From: Streptomyces lavendulae subsp. lavendulae
GTDB lineage: Bacteria > Actinomycetota > Actinomycetes > Streptomycetales > Streptomycetaceae
Direction: 5' to 3'
Assembly: GCF_002803845.1 (NCBI RefSeq)
Contig: NZ_CP024985.1
Location: 5,467,501 to 5,531,500 of the forward strand
DNA length: 64,000 bases
Shown here: piece by piece, positions 9,492 to 17,836 of the stretch
How positions within the stretch are numbered: the first letter of the stretch is position 1
Layout: the number at the start of each line of letters is the position of its first letter
Notes under the pieces: model-generated
Databases searched by the model: none
What the model was told of the DNA's origin: nothing
The model's input: the letters and a program-made list of their open reading frames with translations, nothing else
Translations under genes and position numbers: made by a program

Positions 9492-9521
9492 CTAACCTCT
9501 AATCTCAATTTAGAAGGTTAG
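9492..9521. promoter_or_regulatory. Candidate operator between the CGNR regulator and VOC gene
   Basis: An inverted repeat CTAACCT (9492-9498) and AGGTTAG (9515-9521) frames an AT-rich centre containing a second near-symmetric CTAA/TTAG pair. The local composition is strikingly AT-rich for this genome. It lies in the 109-bp divergent gap and is the natural target for the CGNR regulator, which is inference. It would overlap promoters of both genes. Confidence 0.5.
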
Positions 9522-9541
9522 AACCACTGAAGGGAACCCTC

Positions 9542-10003
9542 ATGACCGCCACCGCCGTCGGCGCGCTCCGCACGGGCCACGTGGGCCTCAACGTCACCGA
9601 CCTGGACCGCTCGCTCGCCTTCTACCGCGACGCCCTGGGCTTCGAGCTCCTCGGCGAGGGCAAGGAGGACGGCCGCCGCTTCGCCTTCCTGGGCCGCGAC
9701 GGGGAGCTCGTCCTCACCCTCTGGCAGCAGGCGCAGGACCGGTACGCCCCTCAGGCGGCCGGACTGCACCACCTGGCCTTCTCCGCCGGCGCGATCGAGG
9801 AGGTCCGGGCGTACGAGGAGCGGCTGCGCGGCCTGGGCGTCGACTTCGCCTACGAGGGCGTCGTCGCCCACCGCGAGGGCGCCACCTCCGGCGGGATCTT
9901 CTTCCACGACCCGGACGGCACCCGGCTGGAGATCTCCGTGCCGACCGGCGCCGAGGGCGCTCCCGCCCCGACCGCAGGTGCTCCGACCTGCGGGTTCTTC
10001 TAG
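9542..10003 (+). CDS. VOC family (glyoxalase/dioxygenase fold) protein
   Basis: A 153-residue vicinal-oxygen-chelate protein built from two beta-alpha-beta-beta-beta modules. Likely metal ligands are His13 in TGHVGLNV, a His in GLHHLAFS near residue 77 and Glu in DGTRLEIS near residue 130. The opening TDLDRSLAFYRDALGFE is the classic VOC module start. A Pro/Ala-rich tail ends in CGFF. Possible roles include glyoxalase, dioxygenase or resistance protein; sequence alone does not decide. ATG at 9542 has AGGGA about nine bases upstream. It is followed after 23 bases by the flavin-fold gene, so the two may be cotranscribed. Confidence 0.88.
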   Translation: MTATAVGALRTGHVGLNVTDLDRSLAFYRDALGFELLGEGKEDGRRFAFLGRDGELVLTLWQQAQDRYAPQAAGLHHLAFSAGAIEEVRAYEERLRGLGVDFAYEGVVAHREGATSGGIFFHDPDGTRLEISVPTGAEGAPAPTAGAPTCGFF

Positions 10004-10026
10004 GCCCTCAAGGAAGGGGAGCCGCC

Positions 10027-10926
10027 ATGGACCGGTACCACCGGGGCTCGCTGGCCGTGCAGGAGCGGGTCGGCGTGCGCGAGCTCGCCGACCACGTCGG
10101 CCGCTCCATCGGCAGCGGCATCCGGGACGTCGCCGCGGCCTTCCTCGCCGGGCAGCCGCACCTCGTGGCCGGCGCGGCGGACGGCGACGGCCGGATGTGG
10201 GCCTCGATGCTCACCGGGCCGCCCGGTTTCGTACGGGCCGAGGGGCGCGACCGGATCACGGTCGCGGGCGGCCTGCCCGACGGGGATCCGCTGGCCGGGG
10301 CGCTCGCCACCGCAGGCACCCGGGTCGGCACGATCGCGCTCGATCCGCGCACCCGGCGCCGGATGCGCCTGGGCGGGACCCTGGAGGTGACGGCCGGCGG
10401 TTTCGCGGTCGGGGCCGAGCGGGTGTTCTCCAACTGCCCGAAGTACCTGCAGAAGCGGCAGCCGCTGGAGCTGGTGGCCGAGGGGCCCGGGATCCTGTGG
10501 CGCGGGCCGGCGCTCACCCCCGGCCAGGTGCGGGCGGTCCGCGCGGCGGACACCTTCTTCATCGCCACCGAGGCGGGGGCACAGGAGACCGACGCGAGTC
10601 ACCGGGGCGGTATGCCGGGCTTCGTGGAGGTGCTCTCCCCGACCGAGCTGGTCTGGCCGGACTATCCGGGGAACGCGATGTTCCTGACCCTGGGCAACCT
10701 CGTCGCCGACGACCGGGCCGGGCTGCTCTTCCCCCACTGGGAGAGCGGGGCGCTGCTCCAGCTGAGTGGGCGGGCCCGGACCGAATTCGGCGCCGCGGGG
10801 GAGCGGCGGGTGCGGTTCACGGTCGAAGCGGTGGTGGAGGGCCTGCATCCGGGGCGGCTGCGCTGGAGCGCCCCGGAGTACTCCCCGGCCAACCCGCCCG
10901 TTCACCGGGGCAGTACGACCAGGTAG
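10027..10926 (+). CDS. Pyridoxamine 5'-phosphate oxidase-like FMN-binding family protein
   Basis: A 299-residue protein resembling the split-barrel flavin-binding family (PNPOx-related). The N-terminal half carries an AFLAGQPHLVAGAADGDGR strand-turn typical of the barrel. A central FSNCPKYLQKRQP segment is characteristic of a subfamily I recognise. A second barrel-like half follows (TDASHRGGMPGFVEV). The substrate is unknown; oxidoreductases acting on flavin or deazaflavin are possible. ATG at 10027 follows AAGGGGAG, a good ribosome-binding site, and lies 23 bases after the VOC gene, suggesting an operon. The last 25 bases overlap the end of the convergent gene at 10902. Confidence 0.78.
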   Translation: MDRYHRGSLAVQERVGVRELADHVGRSIGSGIRDVAAAFLAGQPHLVAGAADGDGRMWASMLTGPPGFVRAEGRDRITVAGGLPDGDPLAGALATAGTRVGTIALDPRTRRRMRLGGTLEVTAGGFAVGAERVFSNCPKYLQKRQPLELVAEGPGILWRGPALTPGQVRAVRAADTFFIATEAGAQETDASHRGGMPGFVEVLSPTELVWPDYPGNAMFLTLGNLVADDRAGLLFPHWESGALLQLSGRARTEFGAAGERRVRFTVEAVVEGLHPGRLRWSAPEYSPANPPVHRGSTTR

Positions 10927-11855
10927 GCGGCGGGCTCGCGGTCGGCGGAGGCCGTCAGGGCGGTCCGGACGACCGCGGCCTGCTGCTCGGGCCAGTCGCG
11001 CAGCTTGCGCGGGGTCAGGTGCAGCACGGTCACCCCGAGGCGCTCCAGGGTCTCGCGCTTGCGGACGGCCTCGGCCCAGTCCTCGTCCTCGCCCTGGCGG
11101 GGTGCGCGGGTGTCGATCTCGATGGCGACGGCCTGCTCGGGCCAGTAGGCGTCCACCCCGCCGAGGTGCGGGCCGCCGGGCAGCCGCAGGTCCACGTTCC
11201 AGACGGGCTCGGGGAGTTCGTAGCCCCGTACGAGCTGGTACAGCCGGTCCTCGGCGATGGCCCGGCCCTCCGCGAGCAGCGCCTCCACGGCGTCCACCAC
11301 GTGCGGCCGGTTCAGCAGCCGGGCGACCGTCAGCTCCCGTACGACGGCGGCCGGTTCGCAGTGGCCGGAGCGGACGGCCTCGCTCAGCAGGCGGCGTACG
11401 GTGTCGGCGTCGGAGAGCTGGGCGACGGCGTCGGCGACGGCCCGCGCCACCGGGGCCACGGGCAGGCCCGTCACCTCCAGCGGCCGGGGCGGGGTGTGGG
11501 CGCGGACGATCCGGACGTCGCCGGTGGAGCGCAGCCGGCGGGTGCCGGGCACGAGGACGTCGATGTGCGCGAGGCCGAGCAGGGCGGGGGCGGCGGAGAA
11601 CCGGTAGAGCGCGAGCGCCGCCAGCCCGGTGATCATGGCCTCGCCGCCGCGCCGGCCCGCGTACAGCAGGGCGGCGTGCAGCCGCTCCTCGCTCGTCGCC
11701 GGGCCGGAGTGCAGGAGGAACACCCCGGGCAGGACCTGCTGCCAGGGGCGCCCGGCGGCCTCGGCGGCGCTCACTCCGTGCTCCCGCAGCTGGGCGAGGG
11801 TCAGCACGCGGGGGCGGCTGGCGGTGAGGTGGGCGAGGGGTGCGTTCTGGTTCAT
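10902..11855 (-). CDS. Winged-helix (AbiEi-like) plus Vsr/DUF559-like nuclease-fold protein
   Basis: A 317-residue protein common in actinobacteria but without assigned function. The N-terminal part (about 15-60, LTLAQLREHGVSAAEAA then WQQVLPGVFLL) resembles the winged helix of AbiEi-type antitoxin domains. The middle part (ITGLAALALYRF and following) resembles the AbiEi C-region. The C-terminal 100 residues look like a Vsr/restriction-endonuclease fold: GVDAYWPEQAVAIEID with Asp and Glu, then WAEAVRKRETLERLGVTVL. No cognate AbiEii-type toxin gene is adjacent, so a toxin-antitoxin role is not supported here. The ATG at 11855 begins the frame. Its 3' end overlaps the convergent flavin-fold gene by 25 bp. 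Confidence 0.75.
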   Translation of the reverse strand: MNQNAPLAHLTASRPRVLTLAQLREHGVSAAEAAGRPWQQVLPGVFLLHSGPATSEERLHAALLYAGRRGGEAMITGLAALALYRFSAAPALLGLAHIDVLVPGTRRLRSTGDVRIVRAHTPPRPLEVTGLPVAPVARAVADAVAQLSDADTVRRLLSEAVRSGHCEPAAVVRELTVARLLNRPHVVDAVEALLAEGRAIAEDRLYQLVRGYELPEPVWNVDLRLPGGPHLGGVDAYWPEQAVAIEIDTRAPRQGEDEDWAEAVRKRETLERLGVTVLHLTPRKLRDWPEQQAAVVRTALTASADREPAAYLVVLPR

Positions 11856-12005
11856 GACGCGGTGATTCCCTCAGGCCATGGCCTTGCTAACGCCTGTTAC
11901 ACGTTCGTCGACAAATCCGGACAAGACGGGGCTAAAGTACGGGCGTTCGACTGCCGATGACGTGCCCTCGCCCGTCGCCGGTTCCCGCTCGCCGCCGGCT
12001 CGTCC

Positions 12006-12041
12006 CGTCGGGCGGGGCCGGAGATCCGGCCCCGCCCGACG
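12006..12041. terminator. Hairpin terminator downstream of pepN paralogue 2
   Basis: A perfect 16-bp stem (12006-12021 with 12026-12041) with loop AGAT begins 8 bases beyond the stop of the minus-strand aminopeptidase gene. Confidence 0.82.
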
Positions 12042-12048
12042 GCCGGGG

Positions 12049-14595
12049 TCAGGCGCCGTCGCGGGCCTGGGCGCGCAGGGCGCGGGCCAGGTCGTCGCGG
12101 GACTCCAGGACCAGCCGCCGCAGCGCGGGCGCCGCCTCGGGGTGAGCGGCCAGCCAGGCGTCGGTCGCCTCGACCGTGGCCGGGGAGTCCTGCAGCATGG
12201 GGTAGAGCCCCTTCACCACGTGGATCCCGATCTGGATCGAGCGCTGCGCCCAGATCCGCTCGATCACCTCGAAGTACCGGTCGGCGTACGGGGCGAGCAG
12301 CTCGCGCCGCGAGGGCTGCTGCATCCCGTCGATGGTGGCCTCGACCAGCGCGTTCGACAGCGCGTCCGACTCGACGACCGCCGCCCACGCCTGGTCCTTG
12401 ACGGCCGCCGACGGCCGCGCGGCCAGGCACCGCACCTGGTGCCGCTTGCCCGACGCCGTGTCGTCGCGGGCGAGTTCGGCGCCGAGCACGCCCTCGTCCA
12501 CCGACCCGTGCGCCGCCAGCGGCAGCAGGAAGTCCCAGCGCAGCTCCTGGTCGACGTCCAGCCCGTCGATCCGGGCGGTCCCGTCGAGCAGGCCCAGCAG
12601 CAGCTGGAAGTCGCCCTCGGTGGCCGCGCTCGCCGCGAAGAACCGGGCCCAGGTCAGCTGGTGCTCCGACCCGGGCTCAGCCAGCCGCAGCTCGCGCAGG
12701 GCGCCCGCCGCCAGGTCCCGGCCGCTCTGCTCGCGCCGCCCGGCCGCCGCGTAGTGGGTGACCGCGCTCAGCGCCTGCCCGTGCAGCATCTGGAGCACGC
12801 CGACGTCGGTCTCCCGGCCGGCGTGGGCGAGGAACAGCGAGAGGAAGTCCCGGGCCGGCATCAGCGCGTCGCGCGTCAGGTTCCACAGCGCCGACCAGCA
12901 CAGGGCCCGGGCCAGCGGGTCCGTGAGGTCGCCCAGGTGGCCGCGGAGCGTCTCCAGGGAGGTCTCGTCGAAGCGGATCTTGCAGTAGGTGAGGTCCTCG
13001 TCGTTGACCAGGACCAGGTCGGGACGGTCCAGCCCGGCCAGTTCCGCGACCGCCGTCCGCGCCCCGGCCACGTCCGCCTCGGCCCGCGCGTAGCGCACCA
13101 GCGCGCCCGCCTCGGTCCGGTACAGGCCCACGCAGACCCGGTGCGGGCGCAGCTCGTCACCCTCCTGGAGGACCGCCAGCTCGGTGATCCGGCCGTCCGC
13201 GTCCGTGGTGACCACCGGGGTGAGCGCGTTCACGCCGGCCGTCTGGAGCCAGGCCCGCGACCACTCGGCCATGTCCCGCCCGGAGACCTCCCCGAGCACC
13301 GACAGCAGGTCGTCCAGGGTGGTGTTGCCGTAGGCGTGCGCCTTGAAGTAGCGCCGCGCGCCGTCCAGGAACGCCTCCCGGCCCACGTACGCCACGAGCT
13401 GCTTGAGGACCGCTGCGCCCTTGGCGTACGTGATCCCGTCGAAGTTCAGCTTGGCGTCCTCCAGGTCACGGATGTCGGCCGTGACCGGGTGGGTGGAGGG
13501 GAGCTGGTCGGCGCGGTACGCCCACGCCTTGCGGCTGTTGGCGAAGGTGACCCAGGCCTGGTCGAAGCGGGTGGCCTCGACGAGTCCGAAGGACCCCATG
13601 AAGTCCGCGAAGGACTCCTTCAGCCACAGGTCGTCCCACCACTTCATGGTGACCAGGTCGCCGAACCACATGTGCGCCATCTCGTGCAGGATGACGTTCG
13701 CGCGCCGCTCGTAGGACGCCTGGGTGACCTTCCCGCGGAAGATGTACTCCTCGCGGAAGGTGACCATCCCCGGGTTCTCCATCGCGCCCAGGTTGTACTC
13801 CGGGACGAAGGCCTGGTCGTACTTCCCGAAGGGGTACGGGTAGTCGAAGATCTCGTGGAAGAGGTCGAAGCCCTGCTTGGTGACGAGGAAGACGTCGTCC
13901 GCGTCGAAGTGCTTCGCCAGCCCCTTGCGGCACATGGCGCCGAGCGGGATCGTCAGGTCCCCGCGGGTGTAGGTGTCCGTCACGTAGTGGTACGGCCCGG
14001 CCACCACGCAGGTGATGTACGTGGAGATGGGCGCGGTCTCGGCGAAGCGCCGGACCTGCCCCTCGTGGGATTCCTCCACGCCGTTGCTCCACACCCGCCA
14101 GCCCTCGGGCGCGGTGACCTCGAAGCGGTAGGGGGCCTTGAGGTCGGGCTGCTCGAAGTTGGCGTAGACCCGGCGGGCGTCCGCCGGCTCGTACTGGGTG
14201 TAGAGGTAGACCTCGCCGTCCTCGGGGTCCACGAAGCGGTGCATGCCCTCGCCGGTCCGGCTGTAGGCGCAGTTCGCGTCCACGACCAGGACGTTCTCGG
14301 AGGCGAGCCCCTCCAGGGCGATCCGGGCCCCGTCGAAGACGGCGGCCGGGTCGAGGGCGCGCCCGTTGAGCGTGACGGAGTTGACCGAGGGGGCGATCAG
14401 GTCCGCGAAGGAGGAGGCGCCCGGCGTCGCGGCCCGGAAGCGGATGGTGGTCACCGAGCGGAAGGTCCGGGGGCCTTCGGCCGGCTCGGCCTCGTCCACG
14501 GCGGACCTCAGGTCGAGGGCCACCTCGTACCCGTCGACGGACAGCAGTCCGGCCCGCTCGCGGGCCTCGTCTCGGGACAGGTTCTCTCCGGGCAC
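12049..14595 (-). CDS. pepN: Aminopeptidase N (M1 family), second paralogue
   Basis: Complete M1 zinc aminopeptidase of 848 residues, normal for actinobacterial PepN. GAMENPG is the exopeptidase motif; HEMAH (His304, catalytic Glu305, His308) and Glu327 in KESFAD form the zinc site. The C-terminal ERAP1-like helical domain (from about 520) is intact. The GTG at 14595 has AAGGAG five bases upstream and gives VPGENLSRDEA. The open frame continues upstream to 14886, but that extension has no ribosome-binding site and is not conserved with the paralogue. It is divergent from the DsbA-fold gene. Why the genome keeps two close PepN proteins in one region is unclear; different specificity or expression is likely. 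Confidence 0.96.
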   Translation of the reverse strand: MPGENLSRDEARERAGLLSVDGYEVALDLRSAVDEAEPAEGPRTFRSVTTIRFRAATPGASSFADLIAPSVNSVTLNGRALDPAAVFDGARIALEGLASENVLVVDANCAYSRTGEGMHRFVDPEDGEVYLYTQYEPADARRVYANFEQPDLKAPYRFEVTAPEGWRVWSNGVEESHEGQVRRFAETAPISTYITCVVAGPYHYVTDTYTRGDLTIPLGAMCRKGLAKHFDADDVFLVTKQGFDLFHEIFDYPYPFGKYDQAFVPEYNLGAMENPGMVTFREEYIFRGKVTQASYERRANVILHEMAHMWFGDLVTMKWWDDLWLKESFADFMGSFGLVEATRFDQAWVTFANSRKAWAYRADQLPSTHPVTADIRDLEDAKLNFDGITYAKGAAVLKQLVAYVGREAFLDGARRYFKAHAYGNTTLDDLLSVLGEVSGRDMAEWSRAWLQTAGVNALTPVVTTDADGRITELAVLQEGDELRPHRVCVGLYRTEAGALVRYARAEADVAGARTAVAELAGLDRPDLVLVNDEDLTYCKIRFDETSLETLRGHLGDLTDPLARALCWSALWNLTRDALMPARDFLSLFLAHAGRETDVGVLQMLHGQALSAVTHYAAAGRREQSGRDLAAGALRELRLAEPGSEHQLTWARFFAASAATEGDFQLLLGLLDGTARIDGLDVDQELRWDFLLPLAAHGSVDEGVLGAELARDDTASGKRHQVRCLAARPSAAVKDQAWAAVVESDALSNALVEATIDGMQQPSRRELLAPYADRYFEVIERIWAQRSIQIGIHVVKGLYPMLQDSPATVEATDAWLAAHPEAAPALRRLVLESRDDLARALRAQARDGA

Positions 14596-14722
14596 GTGCA
14601 CTCCTTCGTGCGTGATCGTGGTCTTCGGTTCGAATCCTCCCACGGGGGAATGGGCGCGGGCCCGGCCCGGTTGGCCTGGGGGATGGCTGCCGAGAGACGT
14701 TCTGGCTGACTTGAGGAGAGAC

Positions 14723-15370
14723 ATGGCCGACACGCAGGTGCGGGAGAAGACCCCCGTCGACTTCTGGTTCGACCCGCTGTGCCCCTGGGCGTGGATGACG
14801 TCCCGCTGGATCCTGGAGGTCGAGAAGCTCCGCGACATCGAGGTCCGCTGGCACGTGATGAGCCTGGGCGTGCTCAACGAGAACAAGCTCGACGAGCTGC
14901 CCGAGGCCTACCGCGAGATGCTCGGCCCCCAGGCCTGGATCCCGGTGCGGGTGGTGACCGCCGCCGAGCAGAAGTTCGGCAAGGAGGTCACCGGCAAGCT
15001 CTACACCGCGCTCGGTACCCGCATCCACAACGAGGGCCGCGGCAACACCCCCGAGGTGATCGCCGAGGCGCTGGCCGAGGTCGGGCTGCCGGCGGAGCTC
15101 GCCGCGTTCGGCCTGAAGGACACCTTCGACGCCGAGCTGCGCGCCTCCCACGAGGACGGCATCGACCGGGTCGGCCAGGAGGTGGGCACCCCGGTGATCT
15201 CCGTGCCCGGTGCCGACGGCGAGGACGTCGCCTTCTTCGGGCCGGTCGTCACCCCGGCCCCGCGCGGCGAGGCCGCCGCCCGGCTCTGGGACGGCACCCT
15301 GCTCGTGGCCTCCACCCCGGGCTTCTTCGAGATCAAGCGCACCCGCGACAAGGGCCCGAGCTTCGAGTAG
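14723..15370 (+). CDS. DsbA-fold oxidoreductase, mycothiol-dependent nitroreductase (Rv2466c) family
   Basis: A 215-residue cytoplasmic thioredoxin/DsbA-fold protein resembling the mycobacterial Rv2466c mycothiol-dependent reductase. The active-site segment near residues 16-24 reads WFDPLCPWAW. A single cysteine is followed by Pro-Trp-Ala, whereas Rv2466c has CPWC, so the resolving cysteine is absent. A cis-Pro loop is visible at GTPVISVPG. With one cysteine, a mycothiol-mixed-disulfide (monothiol) mechanism is more likely than an intramolecular disulfide. ATG at 14723 has GAGGAGAG directly upstream; a longer in-frame extension to 14366 is antisense to pepN and rejected. It is divergent from pepN and ends at its own terminator. 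Confidence 0.88.
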   Translation: MADTQVREKTPVDFWFDPLCPWAWMTSRWILEVEKLRDIEVRWHVMSLGVLNENKLDELPEAYREMLGPQAWIPVRVVTAAEQKFGKEVTGKLYTALGTRIHNEGRGNTPEVIAEALAEVGLPAELAAFGLKDTFDAELRASHEDGIDRVGQEVGTPVISVPGADGEDVAFFGPVVTPAPRGEAAARLWDGTLLVASTPGFFEIKRTRDKGPSFE

Positions 15371-15392
15371 CCGCCCGGACCGCCCGACGCGA

Positions 15393-15427
15393 AGGACCCC
15401 CGTGAGTCACGTCCTCACGGGGGTCCT
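15393..15427. terminator. Hairpin terminator
   Basis: A 14-bp stem (15393-15406 with 15414-15427) and a 7-base loop lie just after the DsbA-fold gene, which faces the superoxide dismutase gene. Confidence 0.8.
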
Positions 15428-15497
15428 CCGCTGTACACGCCCGCCGGTGAAGGCTGAGAAGACGATCACGAGGCGGACGGGTTCGGGGAAGCGGCGA

Positions 15498-16154
15498 TCA
15501 GCCCTTGACGGGGATCAGCAGCGGGGTGTTCGCCTTGGCGTCGGCGTAGCGCTTGGCCACGTCCTGCCAGTTGACGACGTTCCACATGGCCTCGATGAAG
15601 TCCACCTTCTGGTTCTTGTACTGCAGGTAGAAGGCGTGCTCCCAGGCGTCGAAGACGAGGACCGGCACGGAGGCCTGGCCGACGTTGCCCTGGTGGTCGT
15701 AGATCTGCTCGACGATCAGACGGCCGCTGATGGGCTCGTACGCGAGCACGCCCCAGCCGGAGCCCTGCGTCGCGGAGGACGCGAAGGTCAGCTGCTTCTT
15801 GAACTTGGCGAAGGAGCCGAAGGACTCGGTGATCGCGTCCGCCAGGTCGCCCAGGCCGTCGGCGGCGGTGGGCTCGCCGCCGCCCTCGCCGGTCTTCGGG
15901 CTGGCCATGTTGTGCCAGTAGATGCTGTGCAGGATGTGGCCGGAGAGGTGGAACGCGAGGTTCTTCTCCAGGCCGTTGAGGGCGCCCCAGTTCTCCTTGT
16001 CGCGCGCCTCCTCCAGCTGCTCCAGCGTGGTGTTGGCGCCCGCGACGTAGGCCGCGTGGTGCTTGTCGTGGTGCAGTTCGATGATCTGCGGATTGATCAC
16101 CGGCTCCAGCGCCGCGTAGTCGTAAGGAAGCTCAGGAAGCGTGTAGATGGCCAT
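15498..16154 (-). CDS. sodF: Superoxide dismutase, Fe/Mn family (Streptomyces SodF type)
   Basis: Detoxifies superoxide to peroxide and oxygen. The 218-residue protein shows all four metal ligands: His28 (ELHHDKHH), His76 (LHSIYW), Asp169 and His173 (VFDAWEHAFY). It is one of the iron or iron-zinc enzymes known as SodF in Streptomyces; metal choice cannot be fixed from the ligands alone. ATG at 16154 gives the standard MAIYTLPELPYDY start. A 17-bp site matching the nickel-responsive Nur box lies 37 bp upstream, in line with the known Nur repression of sodF when nickel favours the nickel enzyme SodN. It is monocistronic. Confidence 0.95.
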   Translation of the reverse strand: MAIYTLPELPYDYAALEPVINPQIIELHHDKHHAAYVAGANTTLEQLEEARDKENWGALNGLEKNLAFHLSGHILHSIYWHNMASPKTGEGGGEPTAADGLGDLADAITESFGSFAKFKKQLTFASSATQGSGWGVLAYEPISGRLIVEQIYDHQGNVGQASVPVLVFDAWEHAFYLQYKNQKVDFIEAMWNVVNWQDVAKRYADAKANTPLLIPVKG

Positions 16155-16190
16155 GCGTGTGTCCGGTCCCCTCGGCGTGCCAATCGCTTA

Positions 16191-16207
16191 TTGCAATTAA
16201 TGCGCAA
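16191..16207. promoter_or_regulatory. Nur-box-like operator upstream of sodF
   Basis: On the coding strand of sodF the site reads TTGCGC-ATTAA-TTGCAA. This is the two-half-site, 5-base-spacer arrangement described for the Streptomyces nickel uptake regulator Nur, with a perfect right half. Its place between promoter and start codon, in an AT-rich patch, fits repression. The match is seen in the sequence; binding is inferred from the S. coelicolor sodF precedent. Confidence 0.7.
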
Positions 16208-16279
16208 CTGCACGCTAGCAGTATCTATTCCATGCTTCGAGTAAGGGTCGCCTCTCTTGAGCGGACCTCCACAACGCCG

Positions 16280-16315
16280 GAGGCCGGGCTCATGCGGTCG
16301 CATGAGCCCGGCCTC
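16280..16315. terminator. Hairpin terminator downstream of amino acid permease 1
   Basis: A 17-bp self-complementary stem (16280-16296 with 16299-16315) lies 23 bases beyond the stop of the minus-strand permease gene, between it and the sodF promoter region. Confidence 0.78.
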
Positions 16316-16338
16316 TGACGTGCCGTCCGACGGGGGTG

Positions 16339-17769
16339 TTACATCGGAACGGAGCTCTGGGAGCCCGCGCGGGCGGCGGCCCGGCGCTGCACGGCGTACC
16401 CGGTCGCGGCCAGGGCCACGGTCAGCCCGCCGGTGAAGAGGACCTGCACCCGGGTGTCCTCGCCCAGGGCCATCAGTACCAGCACCCCGGCGACCCCGGC
16501 CAGTGCCACCCAGGTCAGGTACGGGAAGCCCCACATCTTCACGACCAGCCGCTCGGGAGCCTCCCGCTCCAGGCGCCGGCGCAGCACGAACTGGGAGACC
16601 GCGATGAAGCCCCAGACGATGAGGATGACCCCGCCGACCATGTTCAGCAGCCAGGCGAACAGGGTGTCCGGGTACCAGTACGAGAGCAGGACGGTGACGA
16701 ACCCGAAGCCGCAGGAGGCGAGCACCGCGCGGCGCGGCACCCCGCCGGTCGCCTTGCCCAGCGCCCTGGGGCCCTGGCCCCGGGCGACGAGGGAGTGGGC
16801 CATGCGCGAGGAGCCGTAGATGTTGGCGTTCATCGCGGAGAGCAGGGCGATCAGGATGACCACGTTCATGATCTCGCCGGCGGCCGGGATGCCCAGGTGG
16901 TCCAGGGTGGCGGCGTAGGGGCCGACCGCGGTGACCGCGGGGTCGTTCCAGGGCAGCAGGGTCACGATCATCAGCATCGAGCCGACGTAGACGACCGCGA
17001 TCCGCCACATGGTGGTCTTCACGGCCTTGGCCACGCCCTTGACCGGGTCGTCGGACTCGGCCGCGGCGATGGTCACCGTCTCCAGTCCGCCGTACGCGAC
17101 GACCGAGGCGAGCAGGCCGACCAGCAGGCCGTCGACCCCGTTGGGCAGGAGGCCGCCGTCGTGGACCAGGTTGGCGGCGCCCGGCGAGGAGGTGCCGGGC
17201 AGCAGGCCCAGGACGGCGAGGGTGCCCAGGCCCAGGAAGAGGGCGATGGCCCCGATCTTCAGGGCGGCGAACCAGAACTCGAACTCGCCGAACCGCGAGA
17301 CGGCCCCCAGGTTGCTGCCGCAGAAGACGGCCATGAAGACGAGCACCCACATCCACGAAGGGGTGCCGGGGAACCAGCCGGTCATGATGTGCGCCGCGCC
17401 GATCGCCTCGATGGCCACGCCCACGCACAGCAGGATCCAGAACATCCAGCCCGCTGTGAAACCGGCCCACGGGCCGATCGCCCGGTCGGCGTGCACGGAG
17501 AAGGAGCCGGAGGCGGGGTTGGCGGCGGACATCTCGCCGAGCATCCGCATCACGAACATCACCAGCAGCCCGGAGGCGGCGTACGCGAGCACGATCGAGG
17601 GCCCCGCCGCCGCGATCCCGGCGCCCGAGCCCACGAAGAGCCCGGCGCCGATGACCCCGCCGAGGGCGATCATCGAGAGGTGGCGCTGCTTGAGGCCGTT
17701 GCCCAGGGGGGATCCGGCGGGGGCCTGCCGCCCCGGGGGCGGCGCGAGGGTGCTGCTGCTCTGGCTCAT
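16339..17769 (-). CDS. Amino acid permease (APC superfamily), copy 1
   Basis: Integral membrane transporter of 476 residues, about 12 transmembrane helices, of the amino acid transporter (AAT) group that includes GabP, AnsP and ProY. The signature LKQRHLSMIALGGVIGAGLFVGSG starts near residue 26 and marks the first substrate-binding helix. PASGSFSVHADRAIGPWAGF is the second conserved block and GLETVTIAAAESDDP is the third. The substrate cannot be assigned. ATG at 17769 starts the frame. It is divergent from an SDR gene, and the shared gap holds a duplicated palindromic operator. Two more permeases of this family lie within 5 kb (18815 and 21183). Confidence 0.92.
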   Translation of the reverse strand: MSQSSSTLAPPPGRQAPAGSPLGNGLKQRHLSMIALGGVIGAGLFVGSGAGIAAAGPSIVLAYAASGLLVMFVMRMLGEMSAANPASGSFSVHADRAIGPWAGFTAGWMFWILLCVGVAIEAIGAAHIMTGWFPGTPSWMWVLVFMAVFCGSNLGAVSRFGEFEFWFAALKIGAIALFLGLGTLAVLGLLPGTSSPGAANLVHDGGLLPNGVDGLLVGLLASVVAYGGLETVTIAAAESDDPVKGVAKAVKTTMWRIAVVYVGSMLMIVTLLPWNDPAVTAVGPYAATLDHLGIPAAGEIMNVVILIALLSAMNANIYGSSRMAHSLVARGQGPRALGKATGGVPRRAVLASCGFGFVTVLLSYWYPDTLFAWLLNMVGGVILIVWGFIAVSQFVLRRRLEREAPERLVVKMWGFPYLTWVALAGVAGVLVLMALGEDTRVQVLFTGGLTVALAATGYAVQRRAAARAGSQSSVPM

Positions 17770-17836
17770 GAGGGGTGTGCCTGTCCGGTGTGCGGCGTGT
17801 GCGGGGGTTGGTGCGAAGGGCCCCAGTGTGCCGACT

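Noticed and set aside
10902..11855. AbiE-type toxin-antitoxin system
   Set aside because: Only the AbiEi-like part exists; neighbours are not nucleotidyltransferase toxins.
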